Below are positions 24,140 through 32,540 of a stretch of 33,183 nucleotides of DNA, in pieces. The first letter of the stretch is position 1. Every line of letters starts with the position of its first letter. Source of the stretch: Oscillospiraceae bacterium (GTDB lineage Bacteria > Bacillota > Clostridia > Oscillospirales > Ruminococcaceae); assembly GCA_009784625.1 (NCBI GenBank), contig WRBI01000030.1, forward strand, positions 1 through 33,183, in the 5' to 3' direction. The position numbers and the translations under genes were made by a program. The notes below the pieces were generated by a model, which saw only the letters and a program-made list of their open reading frames with translations, was not told where the DNA came from and made no database searches.

Positions 24140-25447
24140 TTATACAGGAACAACCTTCCCGCCGGTCGCTGCGTATTTTTCTGCGGCTTCTTCGGCAGTC
24201 AGCACCCCGTCATACACTTCCCTGTAGAACTCGTTTTCGCCTTTTGCGACGGCCATGGCAATCAATCCGTCCCCGGTGATGTTTGCCGGTGTGGTGATCA
24301 TGCCTCTAAACCAGTCTACCCCGGCGATGATCGCAATGCCCTCAATGGGTATACCAAACTGTGGCATCAACGCCGCCAACGCAACCAGAGCGCCACCCGG
24401 CACGGCTATAATGCCGAAAGTGGCAAGCGTACCCAGAACAATCATTTGCACCAGTGTGCCAATGCTCAAATCCATACCGAACAGCTGGCTCATCATGACC
24501 AGCCCTGCGGCAGTAAACATCGCTTGCCCGTCGGCGTTCAAGGTGATCGCCAAAGGATTAACGGTGTTGGAGATCTTTCGGCTGACCCCCAATTTGTTAA
24601 CCACTTCGTCGATCAAAGTCGGCAGGGTAACAGCAGAGGATGTTGTGGTTGCGGCCATGATGATCGAACCGGACAGTTTCTTGAAAGTCTTGATGGGGCT
24701 AACGCCAACATAGGCAGAAACTGCGGTGAACGTAATCAGATAATATGCTGCCAAAATCAAGCAAAGGGTCAGAAGATAACGAATGAGCGGAATAACAATG
24801 GCAAGCCCAAGATGGCCGGAAACCCAGCACATCAAGGTAAAAATACCGATTGGGGCCAGCTTCATGATGTTCTTAAGCATACCAAGCAAAACCTTGTTAA
24901 AGCTGGAAATTCCGTCGATGAGCGTGGTGTTTCCTGTTGCTGCCGTATACATACTCAGCGCTGTCCCAAAGAAAAGAGAGAAGACAATGATGTGGATCAG
25001 TGTGCCCGCCGCCAGAGAGCCCACAATGTTTGTTCCAAAGAAACCAAGAACAACCTGGGTCATGGTTTGGGTAGGCATATCGACCATAGCAGCCGGAACA
25101 TCGGCGGTCGCAAGAGCACCGGCAGGAATCCCTTGACCGGGGCTAATAAACAGCGACATAGACAGGGCCAGTGTACCCGCCAGCGCAGAGGTAGCGGTAA
25201 ACAGCACCGCAAGTTTGACCCCAATCTTGCCCAGAGACTTGAGTTCGATTTTTCCGATCGCTTCGATAACCGCACCCATAATCAGCAGCGGCACAGCCAT
25301 CTGAATAAGTCTGAGGAAAATGTCACCCAGAATCCTTATGTCGGCAATCGCGGGGCCAACCACGGTTCCGACAAGCAGGCCAAGAACCGTTCCGATCACA
25401 ATCTGGGTCGTCAACGAAAGACTGGTAAGTTTTCTTACTGTCGCCAT
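24140..25447 (-). CDS. Dicarboxylate/amino acid:cation symporter (DAACS family)
   Basis: A membrane carrier of the GltP/DctA family, 435 residues from the ATG at 25447. AAGGAGATG precedes it with good spacing, so I reject the longer start at 25483. Strongly hydrophobic throughout, with QIVIGTVLGLLVGTVVGP at the start. The family core is present: the serine-rich hairpin AATTTSSAVTLP, then VNPLAITLNADGQAMFTAA in place of the NMDGT region, and DWFRGMITTPANITGD late. It imports glutamate, aspartate, C4-dicarboxylates or a related anion with Na+ or H+. It lies between nucleoside and allantoate genes but shares no operon with them. Its link to purine use is only positional. Confidence 0.93.
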   Translation of the reverse strand: MATVRKLTSLSLTTQIVIGTVLGLLVGTVVGPAIADIRILGDIFLRLIQMAVPLLIMGAVIEAIGKIELKSLGKIGVKLAVLFTATSALAGTLALSMSLFISPGQGIPAGALATADVPAAMVDMPTQTMTQVVLGFFGTNIVGSLAAGTLIHIIVFSLFFGTALSMYTAATGNTTLIDGISSFNKVLLGMLKNIMKLAPIGIFTLMCWVSGHLGLAIVIPLIRYLLTLCLILAAYYLITFTAVSAYVGVSPIKTFKKLSGSIIMAATTTSSAVTLPTLIDEVVNKLGVSRKISNTVNPLAITLNADGQAMFTAAGLVMMSQLFGMDLSIGTLVQMIVLGTLATFGIIAVPGGALVALAALMPQFGIPIEGIAIIAGVDWFRGMITTPANITGDGLIAMAVAKGENEFYREVYDGVLTAEEAAEKYAATGGKVVPV

Positions 25448-25887
25448 AGAAACATCTCCTTTATGATTTCTCGATCTCTTCAAAAGTACCCTCCCTAAAC
25501 ACTACCCCACACTACAATACATCGCCCCTCTCCGGACTCCCACTTGGCAGTTAGATGTTGATTTAAACGCATTCGCGCTTGCCGCACCGGTGGACCGTTC
25601 AATCTGCCCCTCGTGCATGAGGGAAAATGTAAAGCGGGGCGCTGCGCTGAAGATCCGGCGCCGCGGTCACATCGTTATGAAATTAACATGCCTTGATCAA
25701 GACGACTACACAAAGAATCTGCCGGCCGAACTGAGCCAGGCCACCACAAGCTTAATGCGATCTATTTGGGGTGTAGTCTGTGAGGCAGGTCAAGCCCAGC
25801 CGCTCCCCGATTTTTGAAACCGGGGAAGGGTTTGGATTCTTTTTTTGCTTAAGCGGGAATCGGCAAGATGAAGTCGCTTTCCAACCG
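25448..25887. other. Intergenic region with a terminator-like hairpin
   Basis: I see no gene. A 75-codon plus-strand frame from GTG 25590 (ICPSCMRENVKRGAALKIR) is unrecognised and lacks a ribosome binding site. TCCCCG (25804-25809) pairs with CGGGGA (25821-25826), and a run of seven T lies shortly after (25840-25846), so a plus-strand terminator is possible. The string at 25800-25816 is identical to part of the tRNA-Val terminator loop at 6935-6951. Confidence 0.4.
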
Positions 25888-26655
25888 CTAAATCTGCACA
25901 TCTCTGTTGCAGTCTTTTGAATATACGTAAGTAAAGGGTTCTCTGCCAACACCATAAGCTCCCTGTGTGGTGAATGGGCCAAACCAAACAAAGTCACTCT
26001 TTTTAATCATGCACCACTCACCACCCAGGTAATAGGCGCCCTCGCCCGAAAGAACATACGCGCCGTGCTCTTGCACATGTGTTTCAATAAACGGGTGGCT
26101 TCCACCAGGGATGAAAGAAAGGATGTGGAAGTTCATGTCAAACCCGAGATCGGCGGGCAGCAAATCTTTGATAAGCACGTTTTCCATGTCATCATAAATG
26201 CGGTATTCCATCTTGCTCGCGTTGCCGAATACCACCCGGGCCGTGTGCCCTTTCAGCGGGAGATAGCGTTGTTTATACAGAACCAGGCGCAACGGCGCAT
26301 CCGATGGGTTGGAAAACGAGATCCCAATGCCTGCGGGCGCGTAGGCATATACGCCCTCGCTGAGCAATTCCTTTTGCCCGTCGACAACCACTTCCCCGCT
26401 GCCGGAAATGCAGTACAAAAAGCTCTCGACGCCCTCTTCTGCCGCAAATGGAGAGGAGGTGTGACCAACGCAGGGCTGTGCTTCGACGATATACTCGACA
26501 AAGCTTGCGCCCAGCCTGGGGGAGGCAACAATGCTCACACGGCAGTTTTCAAGGCCCGGCACAACGTTGTTTACAAGCCCGGTTGGCGGAATAATGGCGT
26601 AATCTCCGTGCTTAATGACTGCTCTGGTGCTGAGAACATCTCCCGGATATCCCAT
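25888..26655 (-). CDS. allE: (S)-ureidoglycine aminohydrolase
   Basis: A bicupin enzyme that hydrolyses (S)-ureidoglycine to (S)-ureidoglycolate and ammonia in allantoin degradation. At 255 residues it is close to E. coli AllE and follows it in order: MGYPGDVLSTRAVIKHG, LVNNVVPGLENC, LGASFVEYIV, GVESFLYCISG, LPADLGFDMNFHILSF, the metal-binding ETHVQEHGAYVLSGEG (His and Glu ligands) and the C-terminal TYVYSKDCNRDVQI. It is the last gene of the operon, 3 bases after the cupin gene. The product of the neighbouring AllC is its substrate, which fits operon order. Manganese is the usual metal of the family. Confidence 0.95.
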   Translation of the reverse strand: MGYPGDVLSTRAVIKHGDYAIIPPTGLVNNVVPGLENCRVSIVASPRLGASFVEYIVEAQPCVGHTSSPFAAEEGVESFLYCISGSGEVVVDGQKELLSEGVYAYAPAGIGISFSNPSDAPLRLVLYKQRYLPLKGHTARVVFGNASKMEYRIYDDMENVLIKDLLPADLGFDMNFHILSFIPGGSHPFIETHVQEHGAYVLSGEGAYYLGGEWCMIKKSDFVWFGPFTTQGAYGVGREPFTYVYSKDCNRDVQI

Positions 26656-26658
26656 GGT

Positions 26659-27021
26659 TCATTCCCCTTTTCTATTTGTATATAGTATAATCGCGACATA
26701 CTCGAGGTCACGGTCTCCAATGTTCTCGATGCTGTGGCTGTCTCCCTCGCGGCAGATCATGCTGTCTCCGGGGTGCAGGATATCCTCCACCCCATTATCC
26801 ACGACTTTGGCCGTCCCTTTTAGGATGTAATAGACTTCGAAGTCGCCTGTGTGGGTGTGATAGCCGATTGAGCCGCCCGGCGGGATGATGCTGATCCCGA
26901 ACAACCGCCCTGTGCCATAGGACTGTGTCTCTTCAAGAAAGTGAATTAGGCGAACGGTGTCTTTTCCACCTTTGAGATGGGGCTCTTGCGAGCGCCTTTG
27001 CGCTTCTGCCTTGCAAATCAT
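26659..27021 (-). CDS. Small single-domain cupin protein
   Basis: A 120-residue single cupin. SYGTGRLFGISIIPPGGSIGYHTHTGDFEVYYILKGTAKV carries cupin motif 1 (HxH, then E), and PGDSMICREGDSHSIENIG carries motif 2 with its histidine. All four expected metal ligands are visible, so it may bind metal. AAGGGGGAA precedes the ATG. It lies 14 bases after allC and 3 bases before allE, so it is surely co-transcribed. Its role is unknown. It could aid the ureidoglycine or ureidoglycolate steps, sense the metabolite, or act on another intermediate. It is too short and too different to be a second AllE. Confidence 0.88.
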   Translation of the reverse strand: MICKAEAQRRSQEPHLKGGKDTVRLIHFLEETQSYGTGRLFGISIIPPGGSIGYHTHTGDFEVYYILKGTAKVVDNGVEDILHPGDSMICREGDSHSIENIGDRDLEYVAIILYTNRKGE

Positions 27022-27035
27022 GATGAATTCCCCCT

Positions 27036-28280
27036 TTACCGGTAGTTGCTGACAAGTGTTTCATAGACGAGATGGGCGGCGTTGGCAAGGTCGCTGTACT
27101 CTGTCCACTCGACCGGGCAGTGACTGCGCCCGTCCTTGCTGGGGACAAACACCATCGCCGTGTCAATTTTCGGGGCGGTTTGCAAAGAATCGTGGCCTGC
27201 GCCACTGGGCATACGCATATAAGAAAGCCCAAGATCGCCGCAGCCTTTTTCCAACATCGCCAGCAGTTTTTCATCCAGCGAGGCCGGCGCTACTTTCAGC
27301 TTTTCGTCAATCTTGAATGTTGCGCCCTTTTCGCCGCAAACTGCTTCCAGTTCGGCGCGCAGGCTGCCCACAATTTGGTCGATACAGCATTCTTCTTTCG
27401 AGCGCACATCTACCGAGAAAACAACCTCTTGCGGGATGATATTTACAGCGTTGGGCGCGACCTGCACAAACCCGACGGTTGCGACCGTTCCCTCGCCGCC
27501 TGCTTCTTTTGCCCAGCCGGTCATCTGAGAAATCACCTTAGAAGCGCACGCCATCGCGTCGATGCGCAGATCCATTGGGGTGGTGCCCGCGTGGTCGGGC
27601 CGCCCGGTTACCGTGACAAGATACCGCTGCATCCCCACAATGCCGGTCACCAGCCCAAGCTGTTTTTGCGCATCCTCAAGCACAGGACCCTGTTCAATAT
27701 GTACTTCAATGAAAGCGGCGATCTCTTTTTGATAGTCGCGCGCGGCATCTTTGATTTTGTCGGGCGAAAGGCCATAGCAGATCATCGCGTCGCGCAAAGA
27801 AACCCCGTCAGAATCTTTTAACCTGCGCAGATAATCATCGTCAATCTCACCCATCATGGCTTTTGTCCCAAAGAAGCCGGTGCCAAATCGCATTCCCTCT
27901 TCATCGTGTGTGCCCATAATCTCGATGGGGTTGCGCAGCACGACCCCTGAATCCCGCAGCATTCGAGCGACCTCAATGCCTACAACGATCCCGGCCATGC
28001 CGTCAAAGTTCCCCCCCGACTTAACCGAGTCGAAGTGCGAGCCGATGACAAGCGCGGGGAGGTTTGGCTCACTGCCCTCCAGCCTGCCGTACAAATTTCC
28101 GGCCGCGTCCTCTCGAACCGTAAGCCCTGCGCGCTCCATCCGGTTTGAAAGTACATCCACACACTTGCGTACCTCAATGGTAAAGGGCAGGCGAGTGATG
28201 CCATGGCAAGGTGTTTGCGAAAAGGGCTCGAACAGTTCCATATCCTTTTGAATTCTGTTTGCGATCACTTGTTTGTCCAT
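27036..28280 (-). CDS. allC: Allantoate amidohydrolase (M20 family)
   Basis: A 414-residue binuclear metallohydrolase of the M20 amidase/carbamoylase group. VIGSHFDSVKSGGNFDGMAGI holds the first His and bridging Asp. GTHDEEGMRFGTGFFG has the Glu pair. HIEQGPVLE, VTGRPDHAGTTPMDLRIDA and SGAGHDSLQTAP complete the family pattern. Relatives include N-carbamoyl amino acid hydrolase and beta-ureidopropionase. The neighbouring allE favours allantoate as substrate, giving ureidoglycine, CO2 and ammonia. It is the first gene of the operon behind the promoter and dyad at 28380-28440. Family membership is sure, and substrate is strongly supported by context. Confidence 0.9.
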   Translation of the reverse strand: MDKQVIANRIQKDMELFEPFSQTPCHGITRLPFTIEVRKCVDVLSNRMERAGLTVREDAAGNLYGRLEGSEPNLPALVIGSHFDSVKSGGNFDGMAGIVVGIEVARMLRDSGVVLRNPIEIMGTHDEEGMRFGTGFFGTKAMMGEIDDDYLRRLKDSDGVSLRDAMICYGLSPDKIKDAARDYQKEIAAFIEVHIEQGPVLEDAQKQLGLVTGIVGMQRYLVTVTGRPDHAGTTPMDLRIDAMACASKVISQMTGWAKEAGGEGTVATVGFVQVAPNAVNIIPQEVVFSVDVRSKEECCIDQIVGSLRAELEAVCGEKGATFKIDEKLKVAPASLDEKLLAMLEKGCGDLGLSYMRMPSGAGHDSLQTAPKIDTAMVFVPSKDGRSHCPVEWTEYSDLANAAHLVYETLVSNYR

Positions 28281-28379
28281 CGTTGCCCGCCCCTTTCAGT
28301 CATCCCAGTCTCAGCAAGGCTGCTGAGAGTTATTTACGAATTTGATTGGATTATAAACCTAACTTGTTTTTTAATCTGT

Positions 28380-28440
28380 ATTGAAATTGGTTGACCGGTC
28401 ATTGTATTTCAATTATAACACCTTTACCCCAAATGTGTAA
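28380..28440 (-). promoter_or_regulatory. allC operon promoter with a 34-bp dyad operator
   Basis: On the minus strand, TTACAC (28435-28440), a 17-base spacer and TATAAT (28412-28417) form a promoter. Directly at and beyond the -10 lies a dyad centred at 28396.5: ATTGAAAT (28380-28387), four bases, the perfect 10-bp palindrome TGACCGGTCA (28392-28401), four bases, ATTTCAAT (28406-28413). It covers the predicted start site, so a bound protein would repress. The regulator at 28548 is the obvious candidate. Confidence 0.7.
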
Positions 28441-28486
28441 TGCACTTAATCCCCAAGGTTGATTGTGATTCTTTAGCTATAATCAA

Positions 28487-28529
28487 CAAGCCACCACTCT
28501 CGGTTTAACAAAACGAGGGTGGTGGCTTG
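28487..28529. terminator. Terminator after the XRE-GntR-FCD regulator gene
   Basis: CAAGCCACCACTCTCG (28487-28502) pairs over 16 positions with CGAGGGTGGTGGCTTG (28514-28529), with one wobble, in the gap between the regulator stop (28548) and the allC promoter. The T-run is weak on both strands, but stem strength and placement fit insulation of the allC operon. Confidence 0.7.
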
Positions 28530-28547
28530 AAATTTAGCGCTTAACGA

Positions 28548-29543
28548 TTACAGGCGATAGCGGTTACGGGCACGCTCAAGGTGGATTTGCATTTGCCGGC
28601 GGGCATTTTCCCTATCGCCCTCCACAATGGCGGTGTATATTGCGCGGTGCTCTGCGTCGATTTCGTGGAGCTGCTCGATGGTCACCATGCCGCTTCGGCT
28701 TATGTAGGAGAGCATTTTTCTGGCTGTATGCAATAGCCGGTGATAAATTGGGTTGCCCGAGCAGCGAGCAACCGCCAAGTGAAAGCCAAGGTCGGAATCA
28801 AGAAACGCCTGGAAGTTTGAGGATTTATAAGCCGCCTGCATTTGTTCGTAATTGGATGCAAGCTCAGCCAACGCGGATTCATCCGCGTTGGCCGCTGCAA
28901 GACAGGCGGTTTCAGCCTCGAGAATCCCCCGGAGCTCCAGCAGGTGAATCGTATCCTTTTGCCCGATGAACAATGTCCAAGCAAGTGGCGCTTGAAAGAA
29001 ATCTGTGTGCTGTGAGGCAACAAATGTTCCCTGCCCGGGTGAAATGTGAATCAGCCCAAGGGCGCTCAGTACTTTCAGTGCTTCTCGGATTGAGCTGCGC
29101 CCCACACCGTAAGTGGTGCTCAAACTGCGGTCAGATGGCAGCTTATCCCCCGGCTGAAGCTCACCGCTAATCATTGCGCTCATCAAATAGTCTGACAGAG
29201 TTTGCACCAGCGATTCCACTGTGTTGCCACCGCGAGCGGCGTAAGCGGGGTCGCCATGTCTGCTCACAAGCGCGCCAAAGAAGAGTTCAATATTCTTTGC
29301 GAAAGAGTCGGGGTCTATCTCGAACACGCCCGCGTCTACCGCAAGCTTTGTCGCAATCGAAGCGGTCAGTGGAAGAACATTGCTCTGTATGCCATTTTCG
29401 ACGCCGGATAACGTAGCGACACTAATAAGCGGCGTGCCGGCTTCATCCACAAGATAAGCGTGGATAAATTCGCGCTGGGTGAGCTTGAGCCAACGACGCA
29501 GGGTCAAAAGATTCGCCGCCACATTGCTTTTTTGACCACGCAT
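28548..29543 (-). CDS. XRE-GntR-FCD fusion transcription regulator
   Basis: A 331-residue regulator with two DNA-binding modules. Residues about 11-75 look like a helix-turn-helix of the XRE type (LLTLRRWLKLTQREFIHAY, then ISVATLSGVENG). Residues about 110-178 are a GntR winged helix (GELQPGDKLPSDRSLSTTYGVGRSSIREALKVLSALGLIHISPGQGTFVAS). Residues about 200-325 are an FCD ligand-binding domain (LLELRGILEAETACLAA, then DLGFHLAVARCSGNPIYHRLL and HRAIYTAIVEGDRENARRQMQIHL, with the metal-ligand histidines). FadR/FCD regulators normally start at the winged helix and have 220-260 residues, so the first 105 residues are extra. The start is well supported by GGAGGTG 7 bases upstream. It adjoins allC, so it probably controls allantoate use, with a purine-catabolic metabolite as ligand. 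Confidence 0.9.
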   Translation of the reverse strand: MRGQKSNVAANLLTLRRWLKLTQREFIHAYLVDEAGTPLISVATLSGVENGIQSNVLPLTASIATKLAVDAGVFEIDPDSFAKNIELFFGALVSRHGDPAYAARGGNTVESLVQTLSDYLMSAMISGELQPGDKLPSDRSLSTTYGVGRSSIREALKVLSALGLIHISPGQGTFVASQHTDFFQAPLAWTLFIGQKDTIHLLELRGILEAETACLAAANADESALAELASNYEQMQAAYKSSNFQAFLDSDLGFHLAVARCSGNPIYHRLLHTARKMLSYISRSGMVTIEQLHEIDAEHRAIYTAIVEGDRENARRQMQIHLERARNRYRL

Positions 29544-30026
29544 CTTTCGGCACCTCCAACAACTTTACGTAATAGCCATGAGTAAAACTCCGAGAACATT
29601 TTTTAAGCGGAAATATAGACCTGGCAAAGATGGTTTGGCCCAACGACCACAGGCTTTCCGTCAACCGCCACACTTTGCAATTTAAGGCCGTTTGCTCTAG
29701 ATTTTAAGGCCGGTTTTGCTCATGCCTGCTTTACATAATTGAGCGCGTTTCATTGTTCCAGATAAAATTCGGCTGCCGCTTTGAGCGGGGTGCCGTGCAT
29801 TGCGTTTGCGCTGTTGTGTGAACATTATATCACATATCTTTCGACGCAACAATCCTTAACGGTTATTGATTCATCATAAGCGAGCACCGGGTAACGCGGG
29901 GTTTTCCTTTTACCGATAAAGCTGTCCGGGAAACATTCACCGAACAGCTTTATTCTACATAAAATGACTTAGCTCTATTAAGCATCAGGCAGGAAAAAAC
30001 CGATCTCAAGAGAGGAAAGAGGCGCA
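29544..30026. other. Gene-free region with a short direct repeat and hairpin
   Basis: No gene is evident. TTTAAGGCCG(T)TTGCTC occurs twice in tandem (29681-29697 and 29703-29721, the second with a two-base insertion). ATAAAGCTGT (29916-29925) is a perfect inverted match to ACAGCTTTAT (29944-29953) and may be a terminator or leader stem about 75 bases before the surface-protein gene. Confidence 0.5.
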
Positions 30027-32063
30027 TTGAAAATAATATTACCACCCGGCAGCACAATGGATGATCTGCAATCAGCAGTGAACAGCGCAGCTACCGGCGA
30101 CATTATAGTCATATCTGACAATATAACCTTTACTGGTACAGTGACGATTCCGGCGGGGGGCGCCATCACCATTGAATCCGATGCAGGCAATAATTGGGTC
30201 TTAACACAAACAGCTGCTGAAATGACCACACGGCTCTTTGTGGTTTCTGACAACGCGAGCCTAACGCTGCAAAACATCACCCTGGACGGGGGCGGGACAT
30301 CGTGCGGCGGCATTCAGGTGGGAAGCGCGGTCATGGGCAGCGGCAACTTAGAGCTAAACGAGGGCACCATCATTCAAAATGGGTATTCTACGGGCTCAGG
30401 CCTTGCAAGCTCAGCAGTCAATGTCATGGCGAATAATGCCATCGCAATCATAAACGGTGCGCTGATTCAAAAGAATAAAACTGCGTATTGCGCTGTTTCT
30501 TCAGGCGGGAAGCTTACAATGCAAGCCGGTACCATTCGCGAATCAGGAGGCCTGTATGGTGGCGTTTATGTTACGGGCTTGACGAGCGTGTTTAATATGA
30601 ACGGCGGCACAATCACCCAGAACGAGGCCTCCACCAGCGGCGGCGGGGTTTTTGTGGGCGTCAATGCAACCTTCAATATGAACGGCGGCACAATCACCCA
30701 AAACAAAGCCTCCACCGGTGGCGGCGGAGTTTCTGTAAGTGGGATTTCTTCGAGTTCTATCGCAACCTTTAATATGGCAGGCGGTACGATCAGTGAAAAT
30801 ACTGCTTATAACGGCGCTGGAATACAAGTAGGCGGTTGGGGAGTGTTAAATATCACCGGAGACTCCTCCATTATCGACAATACCGCCACATCGTCTGGAG
30901 GCGGTATCAGTGCCTCCACTCCTACCGGGGGCGCGCTCTATTCCAATCTTAATATTGACCCTGATACAATATTTAGCGGGAACAAAGCTCTCACAGCATA
31001 TAGGCCGCCGACAAATGCAGCCGCGCTATTTCCCAATCTTGGTTTTGCCAGCACGAGCATTTATGAGCACCCTATAAACAACTATGACATCAATTTCTCC
31101 CCTTATTTCATCACTTACAATGCAAACGGCGGCACGGGCGCGTACGTTGGGCCGAGTATTATTCCCGGAAATACAGATACGGTTTTATCGGATGTAGAAA
31201 CAGAAATCAGCTATGCAGGCCACAGATTTGACACTTGGAACACCCAAGCAGACGGGAACGGTACCGCATACGCCCCCGGAGACGTAATTACTTTGTCAGC
31301 GGATGTTACACTCTACGCGCAGTGGATATTTGTAGGTGAAGTAAAGCTTTCCCTGGCCATCAGCGCCGACCCTATTCAAGCAAAGCTTAGAGAGCTGCTG
31401 ACCTATACCATAGCGGTTACGAACATTGGAATGGTCGATGCGAACAACATTGTGCTAACGGATGCCCTTCCACAATCCTTACAAAACCCGGAATACTTGG
31501 CTGCCACAGGCACAATCTGGCATCCATGGGCCGGTAGTTTAAACCTGGGAACACTGGCAAGCGGAGCGTCTGCAAAAATCCTCATTCGCAGTACGGTCGA
31601 TCCGAACACCACGACATCCATCGTCAACACAGTCACAGTGACTTCGGGCGCGGCCATCAGCAGTGCCACCATCAGAACAAGTATTTACAGGCCAAACTCG
31701 ATAACCAACAGCGCGCAAATAGAAATAGAAGCTTGTGATGAAACAATCGTTATTGAGAGTAACGAAGAAACGGTCAACAAGCTGCGTCTCGTCGTCATCA
31801 AAACCGCAGGGTGCAAAATTACCGCCGTTGGACACCACATCGACTATTGCGTAAGCGTGAAGAACGAAAGCGGTGTTCGTTTGTACGAACTGCTGTTCAA
31901 GGACATTCTTGATCCAAGCACTTCGTATACAGCCGGCAGTTTTAGAGTGAATGGAACTCCTGCAACGCCTACTGTTGCAGGCCAAACGATAACCTATCTT
32001 ATTCCCGAACTTGAAGATGATAAGGAAGTGGTAATTTGCTTCCGCGTAGCGGTTGATTCTTAA
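30027..32063 (+). CDS. Large beta-helix/InlB-repeat/DUF11 surface-type protein without signal peptide
   Basis: 678 residues from a TTG start with AGAGAGGAAAGAGG just before it. An in-frame TAA lies about 48 bases upstream and no ATG or GTG lies between, so no export signal can be added. Residues about 10-310 form a right-handed beta-helix with repeats such as FNMNGGTITQN (twice) and FNMAGGTISEN. About 365-435 is an InlB/Flg_new-type repeat (ITYNANGGTG, then GHRFDTWNTQADGNG and LYAQW). About 440-560 is a DUF11-like domain (SADPIQAKLRELLTYTIAVTNIG). About 590-675 is a second one (VVIKTAGCKITAVGHHIDYCVSVKNESG). Such domains sit on cell or spore surfaces. Lack of a signal and sortase motif suggests a mother-cell-made spore coat/exosporium protein or a protein exported some other way. 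This is inference. Confidence 0.8.
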   Translation: MKIILPPGSTMDDLQSAVNSAATGDIIVISDNITFTGTVTIPAGGAITIESDAGNNWVLTQTAAEMTTRLFVVSDNASLTLQNITLDGGGTSCGGIQVGSAVMGSGNLELNEGTIIQNGYSTGSGLASSAVNVMANNAIAIINGALIQKNKTAYCAVSSGGKLTMQAGTIRESGGLYGGVYVTGLTSVFNMNGGTITQNEASTSGGGVFVGVNATFNMNGGTITQNKASTGGGGVSVSGISSSSIATFNMAGGTISENTAYNGAGIQVGGWGVLNITGDSSIIDNTATSSGGGISASTPTGGALYSNLNIDPDTIFSGNKALTAYRPPTNAAALFPNLGFASTSIYEHPINNYDINFSPYFITYNANGGTGAYVGPSIIPGNTDTVLSDVETEISYAGHRFDTWNTQADGNGTAYAPGDVITLSADVTLYAQWIFVGEVKLSLAISADPIQAKLRELLTYTIAVTNIGMVDANNIVLTDALPQSLQNPEYLAATGTIWHPWAGSLNLGTLASGASAKILIRSTVDPNTTTSIVNTVTVTSGAAISSATIRTSIYRPNSITNSAQIEIEACDETIVIESNEETVNKLRLVVIKTAGCKITAVGHHIDYCVSVKNESGVRLYELLFKDILDPSTSYTAGSFRVNGTPATPTVAGQTITYLIPELEDDKEVVICFRVAVDS

Positions 32064-32078
32064 CCGAGGAGAGGCCGA

Positions 32079-32540
32079 ATGTTGATAGAAGGAAATGTTC
32101 GATTTGATGTAAACAGAACTGGGGCGGTAAGTTCAGCCGCCCCGTTTCCTTCTGTCCCTGTCGCACTGAAGGGCGTTCATTCCGGCATGTGTACAGGAGC
32201 AATTACACGAACAGGCGAAGGGTGCTGTTTCGACAGCGTCCCCAGCGGCGAGTACGCGGCAACTATATATTGGGGCTGCCCCGTTGCAGTGCCCTTGCTT
32301 ACAGGTTTTGACGGCGCCGTACAGGGCGGCCCTGCCGCTTCGGCAACGCCGCCGGCCACCGCTTTAGTGTCACCACCGACAAACGCAACCCACTTTCACT
32401 TTGAATTTGAGTTTATAGAGGACCGTGCTTCAGCCGAATATAAAATTTGCTTTGCGCTTGTCTGCTTAAAAAATCCGCAAGCTTACACCAATGAAAGTGG
32501 CGTTCGGATTACCCCGCAACATCCGGGAGGTGACGTATAA
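32079..32540 (+). CDS. Small surface-cluster protein, carboxypeptidase-regulatory/CnaB-like
   Basis: 153 residues, GAGGAGAGG before the ATG, 15 bases after the DUF11 protein. The first 70 residues (VPVALKGVHSGMCTGAITRTGEGCCFDSVPSGEYAATIYWG) have the rhythm of a CnaB or carboxypeptidase-regulatory beta-sandwich: a variable substitution followed by FxSVPSGEY. The second half has an Ala/Pro/Thr linker and a hydrophilic beta-rich tail. No signal peptide, no transmembrane segment. The stop overlaps the next ATG by one base. I do not know its function; it is presumably a structural partner of its neighbours. Confidence 0.6.
   Translation: MLIEGNVRFDVNRTGAVSSAAPFPSVPVALKGVHSGMCTGAITRTGEGCCFDSVPSGEYAATIYWGCPVAVPLLTGFDGAVQGGPAASATPPATALVSPPTNATHFHFEFEFIEDRASAEYKICFALVCLKNPQAYTNESGVRITPQHPGGDV

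Noticed and set aside
24446-25498. 350-codon plus-strand open frame rich in Gln, Asn, Arg and His
   Set aside because: Complement of the hydrophobic symporter gene. Such composition is typical for the opposite strand of membrane proteins.
26659-27021. Ureidoglycolate lyase (AllA)
   Set aside because: AllA is about 160 residues with a different signature. This 120-residue protein shows only a generic single cupin pattern.
30543-30827. Minus-strand open frame within the DUF11 protein gene
   Set aside because: Shadow of the FNMNGGTITQN repeats; the plus-strand frame has a coherent multi-domain reading.
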